Source of the DNA: Parabacteroides timonensis
Lineage (GTDB): Bacteria; Bacteroidota; Bacteroidia; Bacteroidales; Tannerellaceae
Direction of reading: 5' to 3'
DNA length: 64,000 bases
NCBI RefSeq assembly: GCF_900128505.1
Contig: NZ_LT669940.1
Span: forward strand, 716,883 to 780,882
Both the position numbers and the translations under genes were made by a program. Shown here in pieces: positions 17,844-27,316 of the stretch (position 1 is the stretch's first letter; each line of letters opens with the position of its first letter). The notes beneath the pieces were generated by a model, which was not told the origin of the DNA, searched no databases, and saw only the letters and a list, made by a program, of their open reading frames with translations.

Positions 17844-18947
17844 TTATTTCTCAGCTGTTACTTTTATAAGGCGGACAGGGCCGTTCGGGTCATTGCATAC
17901 CACATTGATAAGCGCTTCCAGTTTTGTCTTGATTTCTCGTGGACGAACCGAAATCTTATAGGTAGCAGTCGTTCCCGGTTTAATTTCTTTTTTGCCTCCG
18001 GAGATATCCACCAATTCATTATCGCAGCTGATGCTGTGGATAAGAAGCGGTGACTTTCCGGTATTGGTAATGTCGACAGTTCCGGTCACTTTACCTCCGA
18101 TCAGAGGAATAAAACCACCTTTCTCCGGTAATTTCCCGAAGTCGAGTAAAGTACCCGATAGCTGTGCAACAGGAGCCTGTGCCTTTTCTGCAGCCGATAA
18201 TTTTCCAAAGTTATCAATTATATTGGCTGCTACATGCACTTTTCCTGAAATTTCTTTTTGTCCTATGCTTTCAATCGTTAAAGGTATCTCAGTTGTAACC
18301 CGTCCTTTTCTTTTGGTAGCCTTGGCATCCATCAATAAAGTAATTTCGCCGACTTCATCCGGTGCCAGTTGGGCAGGACGAATTTCTACGGTCAGGAAGT
18401 TTGGTACTTTACCCTGATGGATCGTAAGAGTTGTTTTTCCTTCGTTCTTCACACTGATCTTTTCCCCTAATGTTTCATCCGGACGGATACTACTGTACAG
18501 AACCGTTTTGGTCTGCATCTTCAGATCGCCGATGGAATAAGGGTAAATAAATGTAGGCTGAAGCGGTTTCGGTGTTACGTTTCCTTTGATAGCCAGCGTA
18601 TAGCTGCCTTTTTTACCATTGCTGAATATTGAGATCGTTTTGTAGAACGGGCCAGGACGTCCTTTGGGATTATAGGTCACTTTTACGTTTCCGGTCTTTC
18701 CCGGGGCGATGGGTTCTTTTGTCCATTCCGGTTGTGTGCAGCCACAAGAAGCTGTGATACGAGTGATGACCAGCGGACCGTCTCCCGTATTTTTAATAAC
18801 AAAAGTATGACTGGCCAATCCATCCGCTTCGGCGATAGTACCGAAGTTGTAGGTCAGTTCGTCTGCACTTATCTGAGCTCCGTTCTGTGCCGCTATATTA
18901 GCTGTTATCAGGAATAGGCAGCATAGAATAAAGCCCAGTCTTTTCAT
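17844..18947 (-). CDS. DUF1573 domain protein, long form
   Basis: An exported protein of 367 residues from the ATG at 18947, with a signal peptide (MKRLGFILCCLFLITANIAA). The first ~115 residues form a DUF1573 Ig-like (ASH/MSP-like) domain with ITASCGCTQPEW. The rest looks like further Ig-like strands, including a second conserved stretch near IHSISCDNE. DUF1573 proteins are common in Bacteroidetes; their function is not established. The N-terminal domain is closely similar to the short DUF1573 protein encoded 38 bp upstream, which points to a tandem duplication with later extension. Confidence 0.85.
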   Translation of the reverse strand: MKRLGFILCCLFLITANIAAQNGAQISADELTYNFGTIAEADGLASHTFVIKNTGDGPLVITRITASCGCTQPEWTKEPIAPGKTGNVKVTYNPKGRPGPFYKTISIFSNGKKGSYTLAIKGNVTPKPLQPTFIYPYSIGDLKMQTKTVLYSSIRPDETLGEKISVKNEGKTTLTIHQGKVPNFLTVEIRPAQLAPDEVGEITLLMDAKATKRKGRVTTEIPLTIESIGQKEISGKVHVAANIIDNFGKLSAAEKAQAPVAQLSGTLLDFGKLPEKGGFIPLIGGKVTGTVDITNTGKSPLLIHSISCDNELVDISGGKKEIKPGTTATYKISVRPREIKTKLEALINVVCNDPNGPVRLIKVTAEK

Positions 18948-18985
18948 ATTCAGCATTCTTTGTTTTTAGTTTAGCTTGTTGTAAA

Positions 18986-19363
18986 TTAAATTACCTCTCC
19001 CCGTATAGTCAGGATGTAACTTCCGGTTTTGCCGTTGCTGTAAACTGAAATCGTTTTGGAGAACGGTCCGGGACGTCCTTTCGGATCGTATGTTATTTTA
19101 ATATCTCCGGTCTGACCGGGAGCGATCGGTTCTTTTGTCCATTCGGGGGTTGTACATCCGCAGGAAGCAATTACGCGAGTGATTACCAGCGGAGCTTCGC
19201 CTGTATTTTTAACTACAAATGTAGTAGATACTTTTCCATCGGCTTCTTTAATTTGTGCAAAGTCGTGAGAAGTTTGTTCTGCAGAAATAACTGCTTTTTT
19301 CTGAGCAGAAGCCATTCCTGTAGCAAGCAGGATTGCCATAAAAATAAAAATAATCTGTTTCAT
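18986..19363 (-). CDS. DUF1573 domain protein, short form
   Basis: 125 residues: a signal peptide (MKQIIFIFMAILLATGMASA) and a single DUF1573 domain with the CGC motif (VIASCGCTTPEW) and GRPGPFSKTIS. It shares long near-identical stretches with the first domain of the next gene, for example TKEPIAPG and DPKGRPGPF versus NPKGRPGPF. It is the first gene of the DUF1573-DUF1573-meaB set and has a perfect -7 box TATCTTTG (19395-19402, minus) about 32 bp upstream. Function unknown; location is the periplasm or cell surface. Confidence 0.85.
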   Translation of the reverse strand: MKQIIFIFMAILLATGMASAQKKAVISAEQTSHDFAQIKEADGKVSTTFVVKNTGEAPLVITRVIASCGCTTPEWTKEPIAPGQTGDIKITYDPKGRPGPFSKTISVYSNGKTGSYILTIRGEVI

Positions 19364-19394
19364 TTTACTTTTTATTTAGCTATTGTTTATTTTA

Positions 19395-19402
19395 CAAAGA
19401 TA
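19395..19402 (-). promoter_or_regulatory. -7 promoter box for DUF1573-meaB operon
   Basis: Reads TATCTTTG on the minus strand, matching TAnnTTTG, and lies 32 bp before the short DUF1573 start. Confidence 0.6.
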
Positions 19403-19518
19403 GAGATTTAGAATTGAAAATCGGGAATTGAAGATCGAAATTTACAATCGGTGGATAGACTGTTTGTCTGTCTATCATGATATTCAATCTCTCATTTTCA
19501 ATCCCCGACTTTCTATGT

Positions 19519-22500
19519 TTACTTAACCAGGATTGTCTCGCTTTCCGTATGCGAAACAAATTCGGGAGCGTACAGGCATTGAATTGTACTGATTCCACCT
19601 GCATATTCTCCTGTACGTGTTACGTAAACCGGATATTCGATAACGAAGGTTCCTACCGGCAGACGGTTAAAGAAGAAGTTCTCCGATACGTCTGTCGGTG
19701 ACTGGTAATACATTACTCCGTCTCTGAATTTCGTTCCTGAAATCTGGTCGGCCGGTTCGAAACATCCTGCCCGTAAGTCTTTCAGGAATACATAATCCAT
19801 TTCACGATCCGTGCGGATAGTCAGGCGTACTACTACTTTGTCGCCTATGCGAAGTTTACCGTCGGTTACCGGCTGTATCTGCAGGCCGGTGCCGCTATTG
19901 CTTTCGATGAACAATTTCTTTTCAACGTTGAGTACCCCCTTCTGTTTATCTACCTTATTTATATTTTCGAAGTACTGTTCGTAAACGGCTCCCCAGGCAG
20001 GTACATTTCCTTCCTTTCGGATGGAAACGGAATTGCTTCCGGAAGAAATTTCTTTTCCGTCCAGTACGACCTTCAGATAACCGGTTGCCGTTTCACCTTC
20101 GGCTGTGCTGTATGTTTTACCTCCCCAGTCGACGGTACAGGTATTGTTATCATTCAGCCAGTCACTTCCGGTCAATAATAGGGCGTAGATCGCATTCAGT
20201 GTAGCAGGAACCGACTCCCAGTTCTGAGTACGTTTCTGGTTCAATAACCATTGCTTCATGCGGTCGGTATCTTTAGAGTCCGGCGATAAAGTATTGAATA
20301 CTTTCATCAACAGACAATGCGTATCGATCGGGGAGATAAAGAAACCGTTCTCTCTCCGGTTGTTCGCCCAATACATGCCCTGTTCGGTAGAGATGGTAGC
20401 TGTTTTACGCAACCAGGCAAGTATCTCGCTGGCCACTTCCTTTTTACCGTTCCGGTGCATTAATAGGGCAATTTCTCCTTTACCGTAAAGGTTCTGTTTA
20501 TTCCATGTTTTTTCAGCCTGTGTCGTGTAGAAACGAATCGCTTCGCGGGCCTCACCCTGTTCAGGTATATCCCGGTAAGAGCTACGGACGAATAAGAATT
20601 CCAGTTGCAATGAGTTCGGTGAACTGGCCTGCCACTTCTTATCGACTTGTTGCAGGCGTTCGTAATCCGATTGCATCTGTTTGTCCAGATACCTGAGTGC
20701 CTTCATCTGCATCTCTTTTTCTTCTTGTCCGTATTGAACGGCACCCAGTTCTACCAATTGTGACATTCCTTTCAGGATATGCAGTGTGATCTCGCGGCTG
20801 GGATAGAAGCCTTTGAACCATCCCCATGCGCCGTCTTCATTCTGTTGCTTCAACAGTTGTTGCAAAGCCAGTTCGCGTTGCTGGGCAGCACGATTCAGGT
20901 CGAACAACAAGGATAACCGTTGTTTCTGCTCTGTTTCGTTGTCGGCAGCCAGTACCCACGGCGTTTCTTGAAGCAGGATATTTTTCAGTTCCTGGTTCTT
21001 TTCCAGGTTTGAATACAGGGTTGAAGCTGTTCCTCCCTGGGCCTTCCACTGGCTGATCACTTTCTGTATGCGCGGATTGGCAGTAGCGATATAGTTAGCC
21101 AGTGTGTTGCTGTAATACGAAGCGAACCATGAAATGATATTATCGTTGGCCGGCTGCGTTAACGTCGGCAGGGCCTGTACGGCATACCAGATCGGGTTGG
21201 CTGTCAGTTCCAGTGTCATACTGAACGGCTTACGGGTTCCGGAGGGTTGATTGCCGGATAACCGGATCTGCTTTTCGTTTTCTCCCATCAGGTAGAACGG
21301 CGTGCTTTCCGTAACAAGCAACTGGTTCGATAGGACTGGGATCAGGTGTTGTTCGCCATCGCTGCCTGAATCCGAGTCGGCTACGATACGTATTCCGATC
21401 AGGTTGGTTGTTTCCGGCACGCGGAATGTCCATGAAGCTGTCGTAATACTGTCGGCAGCCAGTGTGAATGTTTTCTGCGACTTGGTTAAACAGATAATTG
21501 GCTGATCGGTTGCCGGATCAAATAATTCGAGGCTTACTCGTCCAGAGATAGATTCCTTTGAATTGTTTATCACCTGTGTATTGACAGACACTTCGTCACC
21601 CTGGCGCATGAAGCGCGGGAGATTCGGCACGACCATCAACGGCTTACTGCTGATCACTTCTTTTGTCAACAGACCGTATTTCATATCGGATGTGTTAGCC
21701 ACAGCGTGGAACTTCCAGGTCGTATTGCTTTCCGGTAAAGTGAATTGCAGCTCTATATCACCTTCTTTGTTCGTCAAGAGGGCAGGGTAGAAGAATGCTG
21801 TTTCATTAAAGTTCTCCCTTACCTGTAACATTGTTTCCTGCGGTGTATCCGCTGCGCCTTCATCCGCTTTCTGCGACTGTGATACAACTGCATTTTCTTC
21901 CAGTACACCTCCGGTAATCGTTGCGGCATCATCCGATGCATATTCAACAGACAGGGATTCTGCCATCATCGGGGCAGCCGACGATTTCATCATGATACCT
22001 CCGCCATAAGCTCTACGGTTTCTGAAATCCATAATGCCTTGCCAGTTCAAGCGGTCATACTGATAATCAGGTATATTAATACGATCAGGTCTTCCGGCAT
22101 CATACATCATTTTCTGATCCATACCGGTTCCTGCATTAAAGAATGGAATGTTCAGGTAAACAGAACGTTCCGGATTGAAGTACCAGCTGAACGGTAAAAT
22201 CTTATCCAGTGAGGCGTCGTACATGCTTGCCAGTACCTCTGCACTAACGGGAACGGAATCAGCATCCAGTATGCGGAATTTCCAGGTTTCCTGGCTACCC
22301 GGCAGCAGACGGTCGCGGAAGGTCGTCGGTTTAATAGTCAGACGGCGGTCCGGTTGCTGGCGTTTGATTTGCGACTGGGTGGTGTACAACTTTCCGTTCT
22401 TTACGAAGGTGAAGCTGGCAACAATACCTTTTCCATAGCTTTCCAGGAATGGGATACGGAAAAGATGGTTCTCATTGTTTAATACCAACCGTTTACGTGA

Positions 22501-25176
22501 AATACATTTGCCATCCTGATACAATTCATAAAGGATATAGGCATCCTTTTCGGACGAGCCGAATAATATTTTGGCTTCTTCGCCTGGCAGGCAATCGAGT
22601 TTTTCGTTTACAATCCAGAGCGGTTTGATTATCGGAGGCCTTTTATCGTGCAGGCTATATAGGATAAAATCTTTTTGTGCAGTTGCAGGCCGGCCTTTCG
22701 AATCTTTCACTTCCAGCTTGATACGGTAATGGCCGGACGGTAATTGCTTGAAAGCCTCGTTGTCGATCGCTTTACCCGAAGTGAAACGACCGGTTTTTAT
22801 TAATTCCTCTTTATAGTTATCTTCTCCACGTTGGGATACTTTATCTGTTTTACTTAATTTATAGATTGTATAATTCCCCTCTATGGATAGTTTTTCACCA
22901 TTCAGAGTTTGTGCCGATACGATTATATTGGCGGAGTCTTTATTTATTTCCAAAGGTATTATGCTAGAGTCCAAAACGATACTGCTCTCTCCCACCTGGA
23001 AAGTATAGGTTGCTTCCTGTGTTTCTCCGTTGCTGTCGGTCAGTGTTGCTGTTACCATATAGCTTTGGTAGGGGAAGAAGTTATATGGCTCGGTTGTCTT
23101 TTCCGGTGTGAAGCTGAACGAGAACTTTCCATCGCTGTTAATAGTCGTTTTTCCTTCCGCTACTTGCTCGTTGGAAGTGTGAATGTAATAGCTGCGCATC
23201 CAGAAAGGCTGCTTGTTAATACGGTAAGTCACTTCTCCGCTTTGCAGGGAAACGCCGGAGAAAGTCTGTGCTTTCCCTTCGATCGTCACCTGGTCGCCGA
23301 AAGAAATATCTCCTTTGACAGGCAATAGCTCGACAAAGAAAGTCGGGCGTTTGTATTCTTCCACACGTACGCTGGTGCTGGTATACTCGGTGGAAAGGGT
23401 GAACATTCCGCTAAGAGTCTGCTGAGGCAATGTAAATTCGCCGTTGAAAGAACCGAATTTGTCGGTCTTCAACTCTTTGGTTGCCACTTCTTTCCAATTG
23501 GCATCCCGTAAAGTGATCTTATAGGTTTCTCCTTCTACGGCGTATGGTGTTTCTGTATCGTTGACATAAGCTATACCTTTAAAGTAGAGGTTTTGTCCCG
23601 GACGATACAATCCCCGGTCGGTGAACAGAGCCAGTTGCGGACGGGCTTTTGTTTTATTTTGAATGATCTGTCCGCCCGGATAAACAAGTGTCAGCATTGA
23701 ATAAATATCTTCGCGGTGCGTAGCCTGATAACCCATCAATTCGCTTTGGCGGGGAAGAACGGCTAATCCGTCACGGTCTGTTTTCACTGTTCCCTGCTTC
23801 TGCAGATTGTTGCGTTTCCCGGAATAGTAAACGACGGCAGCATCGCTTATCGGTTTTCCACTCAGGTAGTCTGTTACCAGAACTTCTGTGGAACCGTTGG
23901 TCATATTACGTGAAACACTGGCCAGACGACTCACGCTGAACAGGTTGTTGGTCTTTATCTGCGTACCGGGAACCGTAATGATACATTCGTACAATCCCAT
24001 ATCTCCCATCGGGATAACAAGGCTTGTGTCCGACTCTGTGTATGTGTTGGGCTGCGATAAAGAGAAAGTAACCTCTTTAACGAGTGCACCGAGTGCCTGG
24101 CTGGTGTCTTTTACATTATAATAGGTTGTCTGCAAAGGTGTTTTCAGACTTTTGTATATACTAACGGTGATCTTGGGGATATTCCTGTAATTTACTTTCA
24201 GGTTCAGTTCTTTTCCCGGATAGATTGTATTCTCTGTATTGACGCGTAACAGCGGATTTTGCATTTCCGCCAACCGGTTCTTTAATAGGCCGATCCGTTC
24301 GTAGTTCGGGAAACGGGCAATAGTTTCCTTACAAATATTGTATTCTATTGTATTAAGGGAATCCTGTTTTGCCGGGTTGTTATAGTCGCCGGCAGACGTC
24401 AGTGCATTTAACCGGGCGGCAACGATTTCTACTGAGTAATCCTTATCGGCATACACTTTCTGCAAGCTATCGAGGGCAGACTGATAGGGAACTCTATCCT
24501 TTTCCTGATAAAGGGAAGGATATTTGAACGAAAGGTAATCAAGGGTGGTAAGTACCACTGTCTTTTTATCCGGTTGCGTATTCAGATAAGCGATCAGTTC
24601 TTCGTATATCTCTGTCGAAGGAGCAATATCCAGGGCACGGAATGCCAGGAAATCATACAGGGTAGGGCGAAGGGCCGGAGTATCTTTCCCTGTTTCAAGG
24701 ATTGCCTTGAATTCGGATACGGGTGTTTGCTTCAAGAGGCCGGCCGGTTGCAGCGAAACATTTAGTTCCTCTTTAATCTTTTGGATGAAGAGATTGGAAG
24801 TCCATTCGCGGATATCTTCCGGAACGTAACCGACCAGGTCGGTCCGTTGGTTGATCTTCCACCGGTTCTGTATGTAATAGCGGTTGTACATTTCAGCCAC
24901 CATCGAATGGAGTACGGCTGTCGAGGCCGGCTCTTTGCATTCGGCTGCATAGTTTTCCACTTCTTTAATAAGCGCAGGAAAGTCGTCCTCGTTCACTTCG
25001 AGTTGCTCTTTCATCCGGCTGATCAAAGCTTTGATCAGTTGCGGTGTGTTCTTACCTTGAATGGCTTCGGTAATCATTTTGCTTTCATTTTTCGATTGTG
25101 CCGCTGTCGTATACATGATAGTTGCTGACAAACAGCAGAGTATCAATGCGGAAACAATAATAGCTTTTATCTTCAT
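19519..25176 (-). CDS. Alpha-2-macroglobulin family protein without thioester motif
   Basis: A giant exported protein, 1885 residues from the ATG at 25176. A longer frame exists, but the signal peptide MKIKAIIVSALILCCLSA starts here. The middle has macroglobulin (MG) beta domains, including GLYRPGQNLYFKGIAY and YNFFPYQSYMV. FHAVANTSDMKYG and MVVPNLPRFMRQGD mark the A2M core, and helical repeats follow (QNEDGAWGWFKGFYPS). Bacterial A2Ms trap proteases at the envelope, usually with a CxEQ thioester. Where that is expected (LTQPANDNIISWF) there is no Cys-x-Glu-Gln, and I find none elsewhere, so it belongs with the thioester-less type. Its role may be structural or trapping without covalent capture. 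Confidence 0.88.
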   Translation of the reverse strand: MKIKAIIVSALILCCLSATIMYTTAAQSKNESKMITEAIQGKNTPQLIKALISRMKEQLEVNEDDFPALIKEVENYAAECKEPASTAVLHSMVAEMYNRYYIQNRWKINQRTDLVGYVPEDIREWTSNLFIQKIKEELNVSLQPAGLLKQTPVSEFKAILETGKDTPALRPTLYDFLAFRALDIAPSTEIYEELIAYLNTQPDKKTVVLTTLDYLSFKYPSLYQEKDRVPYQSALDSLQKVYADKDYSVEIVAARLNALTSAGDYNNPAKQDSLNTIEYNICKETIARFPNYERIGLLKNRLAEMQNPLLRVNTENTIYPGKELNLKVNYRNIPKITVSIYKSLKTPLQTTYYNVKDTSQALGALVKEVTFSLSQPNTYTESDTSLVIPMGDMGLYECIITVPGTQIKTNNLFSVSRLASVSRNMTNGSTEVLVTDYLSGKPISDAAVVYYSGKRNNLQKQGTVKTDRDGLAVLPRQSELMGYQATHREDIYSMLTLVYPGGQIIQNKTKARPQLALFTDRGLYRPGQNLYFKGIAYVNDTETPYAVEGETYKITLRDANWKEVATKELKTDKFGSFNGEFTLPQQTLSGMFTLSTEYTSTSVRVEEYKRPTFFVELLPVKGDISFGDQVTIEGKAQTFSGVSLQSGEVTYRINKQPFWMRSYYIHTSNEQVAEGKTTINSDGKFSFSFTPEKTTEPYNFFPYQSYMVTATLTDSNGETQEATYTFQVGESSIVLDSSIIPLEINKDSANIIVSAQTLNGEKLSIEGNYTIYKLSKTDKVSQRGEDNYKEELIKTGRFTSGKAIDNEAFKQLPSGHYRIKLEVKDSKGRPATAQKDFILYSLHDKRPPIIKPLWIVNEKLDCLPGEEAKILFGSSEKDAYILYELYQDGKCISRKRLVLNNENHLFRIPFLESYGKGIVASFTFVKNGKLYTTQSQIKRQQPDRRLTIKPTTFRDRLLPGSQETWKFRILDADSVPVSAEVLASMYDASLDKILPFSWYFNPERSVYLNIPFFNAGTGMDQKMMYDAGRPDRINIPDYQYDRLNWQGIMDFRNRRAYGGGIMMKSSAAPMMAESLSVEYASDDAATITGGVLEENAVVSQSQKADEGAADTPQETMLQVRENFNETAFFYPALLTNKEGDIELQFTLPESNTTWKFHAVANTSDMKYGLLTKEVISSKPLMVVPNLPRFMRQGDEVSVNTQVINNSKESISGRVSLELFDPATDQPIICLTKSQKTFTLAADSITTASWTFRVPETTNLIGIRIVADSDSGSDGEQHLIPVLSNQLLVTESTPFYLMGENEKQIRLSGNQPSGTRKPFSMTLELTANPIWYAVQALPTLTQPANDNIISWFASYYSNTLANYIATANPRIQKVISQWKAQGGTASTLYSNLEKNQELKNILLQETPWVLAADNETEQKQRLSLLFDLNRAAQQRELALQQLLKQQNEDGAWGWFKGFYPSREITLHILKGMSQLVELGAVQYGQEEKEMQMKALRYLDKQMQSDYERLQQVDKKWQASSPNSLQLEFLFVRSSYRDIPEQGEAREAIRFYTTQAEKTWNKQNLYGKGEIALLMHRNGKKEVASEILAWLRKTATISTEQGMYWANNRRENGFFISPIDTHCLLMKVFNTLSPDSKDTDRMKQWLLNQKRTQNWESVPATLNAIYALLLTGSDWLNDNNTCTVDWGGKTYSTAEGETATGYLKVVLDGKEISSGSNSVSIRKEGNVPAWGAVYEQYFENINKVDKQKGVLNVEKKLFIESNSGTGLQIQPVTDGKLRIGDKVVVRLTIRTDREMDYVFLKDLRAGCFEPADQISGTKFRDGVMYYQSPTDVSENFFFNRLPVGTFVIEYPVYVTRTGEYAGGISTIQCLYAPEFVSHTESETILVK

Positions 25177-25298
25177 ATCTGTAATGGGTTTACATGTTAA
25201 ACAACGTTCTTTGCTATATAGATACAAAGAAAGGCTAAAAAGATGTAAACCTATTGTTAATAAGGTGTAATAGTTGAGGTCGGCAAATATATAAAAAA

Positions 25299-25332
25299 AG
25301 GTGTGCTGCAAATACTTTATGCAACACACCTT
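25299..25332 (-). terminator. Terminator upstream of the A2M gene
   Basis: AAGGTGTGCTGCA pairs with TGCAACACACCTT around a ~9-nt loop. On the minus strand the hairpin is followed by TTTTTTT, so it stops transcripts coming from the folA side before the A2M gene. Confidence 0.75.
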
Positions 25333-25503
25333 ATTCTTTAGGCTATAAACGTCTTGGTGGTTACATCAATCGGACTACCGTTAACTGTCAACTGAAAAAG
25401 GTGAAACCTTTTTCTAAATTGGCATACAGTAGAAGAAACCCTTGCACCTTTTAAATGTTAACAAAGGAGGAGTTAAGTGTTAAGTTACGATTTTCTGTCT
25501 CTA

Positions 25504-25581
25504 CCCTGTACACCCTGGCTGATTATCCTGTACACCCTGCCGAACCACCCTGTACACCCTGTTCGGATACCCTGTACAGGG
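25504..25581. repeat. Four copies of CCCTGTACA(CCCTG) at exact 22-bp spacing
   Basis: Copies start at 25504, 25526, 25548 and 25570. The first three read yCCTGTACACCCTG and the last is CCCTGTACAGGG. The TGTACA core is palindromic, and 22 bp is about two helical turns, so the copies face the same side of the DNA. Confidence 0.85.
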
Positions 25582-25622
25582 TAGATTTAATGAGTCGGGA
25601 CTTTTGTCTTAGTTTCTCCTGA

Positions 25623-25688
25623 CTTAACGCTTGGTAGCTAACCTCTTAACGCTTAATGGCCGACCTCTTAACGGGCAGTCTTTTCTGC
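25623..25688. repeat. Three copies of CTTAACGCTT-type unit at 22-bp spacing
   Basis: CTTAACG starts at 25623, 25645 and 25667, again exactly 22 bp apart. The sequence is unrelated to the adjacent CCCTGTACA family. GTTAAG occurs in inverse orientation around 25474-25486. Confidence 0.8.
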
Positions 25689-25863
25689 CAACAGCATGAC
25701 AGATGACAAACGCCATTGCAAATAAAAAGGATGTTTGCAATGCTTTTACCTATTGTATATGTGCGTGTTATATCGATATATGACAAATGACAAATACTTT
25801 TCTGAAACTTTATGTAGAAAGTGAGATTGCCTTCATCTTTCAGCTATGAATGCAAAAAAGGAA

Positions 25864-25921
25864 ATGGGTTCATATAGTATATCGCATAATATCAGGTAAT
25901 TATGCTACTATATGAACCCAT
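25864..25921. terminator. Long hairpin downstream of folA
   Basis: A perfect 16-bp inverted repeat, ATGGGTTCATATAGTA and its complement at 25906-25921, encloses a second 7-bp stem (25884-25890 with 25899-25905). It starts 20 bp after the folA stop codon. It lacks a clean T-run, so it may be an RNA-stabilising hairpin rather than a true terminator. Confidence 0.6.
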
Positions 25922-25941
25922 GAACCCAAAAAGGGTAAAAA

Positions 25942-26439
25942 TTATTTCTTACGGTGATAAGTAAGGAACGTATACGGATAAGCATGTTTAGCGTCAGCCG
26001 GGAATTCTTGGCGTTCCACTTCTTCCCACATATCCCAGTTTACCACAGGGAAGAATGTGTCGGCATCCTTAAATTCTCCATGTACGCGTGTGATGTACAT
26101 CTTATCTGCTATACGCAATGCCTGGCGATAAACCAATGCACCCCCCAGGATGAATATTTCATCTTCTTTCTCGCAGATATCTAATGCTGCACCCATTGAT
26201 TCGCAAGCGAAACAATTTACAAATCCTGCTTCCGGCAAAGTAGTCAGGACTACATTTTTGCGGTTGGGAAGCGGCCCTTTCGGCAACGACTCAAATGTCT
26301 TACGTCCCATGATCACGGCGTGTCCTGTCGTCAAATCTTTAAAACGTCTCATATCGGCTGGCAGACGCCACAACAATTTATTGTTTTTACCGATAGCGTT
26401 GTTTTCTGCTATGGCAGCGATGATTGAAATTGTACTCAT
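25942..26439 (-). CDS. folA: Dihydrofolate reductase
   Basis: DHFR reduces dihydrofolate to tetrahydrofolate using NADPH. The 165 residues show the family landmarks: the substrate-loop start AAIAENNAIGKNNKLLWRLP, ADMRRFKDLTTG, IMGRKTFESLP with the conserved NADPH-binding arginine and threonine, and FILGGALVYRQAL near residue 95. It is 53 bp downstream of thyA on the same strand, the usual pairing, since ThyA regenerates the dihydrofolate used here. Confidence 0.96.
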   Translation of the reverse strand: MSTISIIAAIAENNAIGKNNKLLWRLPADMRRFKDLTTGHAVIMGRKTFESLPKGPLPNRKNVVLTTLPEAGFVNCFACESMGAALDICEKEDEIFILGGALVYRQALRIADKMYITRVHGEFKDADTFFPVVNWDMWEEVERQEFPADAKHAYPYTFLTYHRKK

Positions 26440-26492
26440 AAACTTATCGATTTATATAGTCTGTTTATATTCTATTACTGGTTGCCGAACCC

Positions 26493-27287
26493 TCAGACCG
26501 CCACTTCTCCTTTGATGTGCGGATGCGGGTCGTAACCGGTCAGATTGAAGTCTTCGTATTTAAAGTCGAAGATACTTTTTACATCCGGATTGATCTCCAT
26601 CCGGGGAAGGGGACGCGGCTCACGGGTAAGCTGCAACTTTACCTGTTCGAGATGATTGCTGTATATATGTGCATCACCCAGCGTGTGAACGAAATCACCG
26701 GCAATAAGTCCTGTGGCTTGTGCCATCATTTGTAAAAGTAAAGCGTAGGAAGCGATGTTAAAAGGAACACCGAGGAATATATCGGCACTGCGCTGATACA
26801 TTTGCAGACTCAGGCGTCCGTTCGCTACATAAAATTGAAAGAAAGCATGACATGGCGGAAGGTTCATGTTGTCGAGGTCGCCCACATTCCAGGCACTGAC
26901 AATGATCCTCCGTGAGTCGGGATTGTGTTTGATTGTCTCGACGGCTTCGCTGATCTGGTCGATAGAACCGCCTTTGTAGTCTGGCCACGAGCGCCACTGG
27001 AATCCATAGATATGCCCCAGGTTGCCGTCGGTATCCGCCCATTCATTCCAGATACGTACACCATGATCCTGCAGGTACTTTGCATTCGTATCTCCCTGTA
27101 AGAACCAGAGCAGTTCGTATATGATAGACTTCAGATGTAGCTTCTTGGTCGTAAGGAGAGGAAATCCCTCTTCCAGATTGAATCGCATTTGGTGGCCAAA
27201 GATACTTTGTGTACCCGTTCCTGTGCGGTCTTCCTTCCTGACTCCTTCGGCTAATACGCGATCGAGCAATTCTAAATACTGTTTCAT
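26493..27287 (-). CDS. thyA: Thymidylate synthase
   Basis: ThyA methylates dUMP to dTMP using methylenetetrahydrofolate. The start at 27287 (MKQYLELL) gives 264 residues, the same as E. coli ThyA; an ATG at 27311 overlaps the -7 box and is rejected. The catalytic cysteine lies in PPCHAFFQF near residue 146, with DNMNLPPC before it and QRSADIFLGVPFNIASYALL after. RKEDRTGTGTQSIFG near residue 20 is the phosphate-binding segment. It is first in the thyA-folA operon. Confidence 0.97.
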   Translation of the reverse strand: MKQYLELLDRVLAEGVRKEDRTGTGTQSIFGHQMRFNLEEGFPLLTTKKLHLKSIIYELLWFLQGDTNAKYLQDHGVRIWNEWADTDGNLGHIYGFQWRSWPDYKGGSIDQISEAVETIKHNPDSRRIIVSAWNVGDLDNMNLPPCHAFFQFYVANGRLSLQMYQRSADIFLGVPFNIASYALLLQMMAQATGLIAGDFVHTLGDAHIYSNHLEQVKLQLTREPRPLPRMEINPDVKSIFDFKYEDFNLTGYDPHPHIKGEVAV

Positions 27288-27308
27288 TTTTATCTTTCTA
27301 GTAGAATA

Positions 27309-27316
27309 CAAAAGTA
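27309..27316 (-). promoter_or_regulatory. Promoter of thyA-folA
   Basis: On the minus strand TACTTTTG matches TAnnTTTG and is preceded by GTTG at 20 bp spacing, so both Bacteroidetes promoter elements are present. Confidence 0.65.

Larger units (their letters stand above)
25333..25941. other. Non-coding region with two 22-bp periodic repeat families and hairpins
   Basis: No gene is visible in this ~600-bp stretch between folA and the A2M leader. It contains the CCCTGTACA repeats (25504-25581), the CTTAACG repeats (25623-25672), a small hairpin CATTGCAAA/TTTGCAATG (25714-25742), and a long hairpin at 25864-25921. Since the folA-side terminator lies at its far end, it may be transcribed as a long 3' UTR. 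Confidence 0.6.

Noticed and set aside
25177..25329. N-terminal extension of the A2M protein
   Set aside because: The signal peptide begins at 25176 and the extension crosses the terminator hairpin.
25504..25581. CRISPR-like array
   Set aside because: Units are only about 14 bp with 8-bp gaps, and there are no cas genes.
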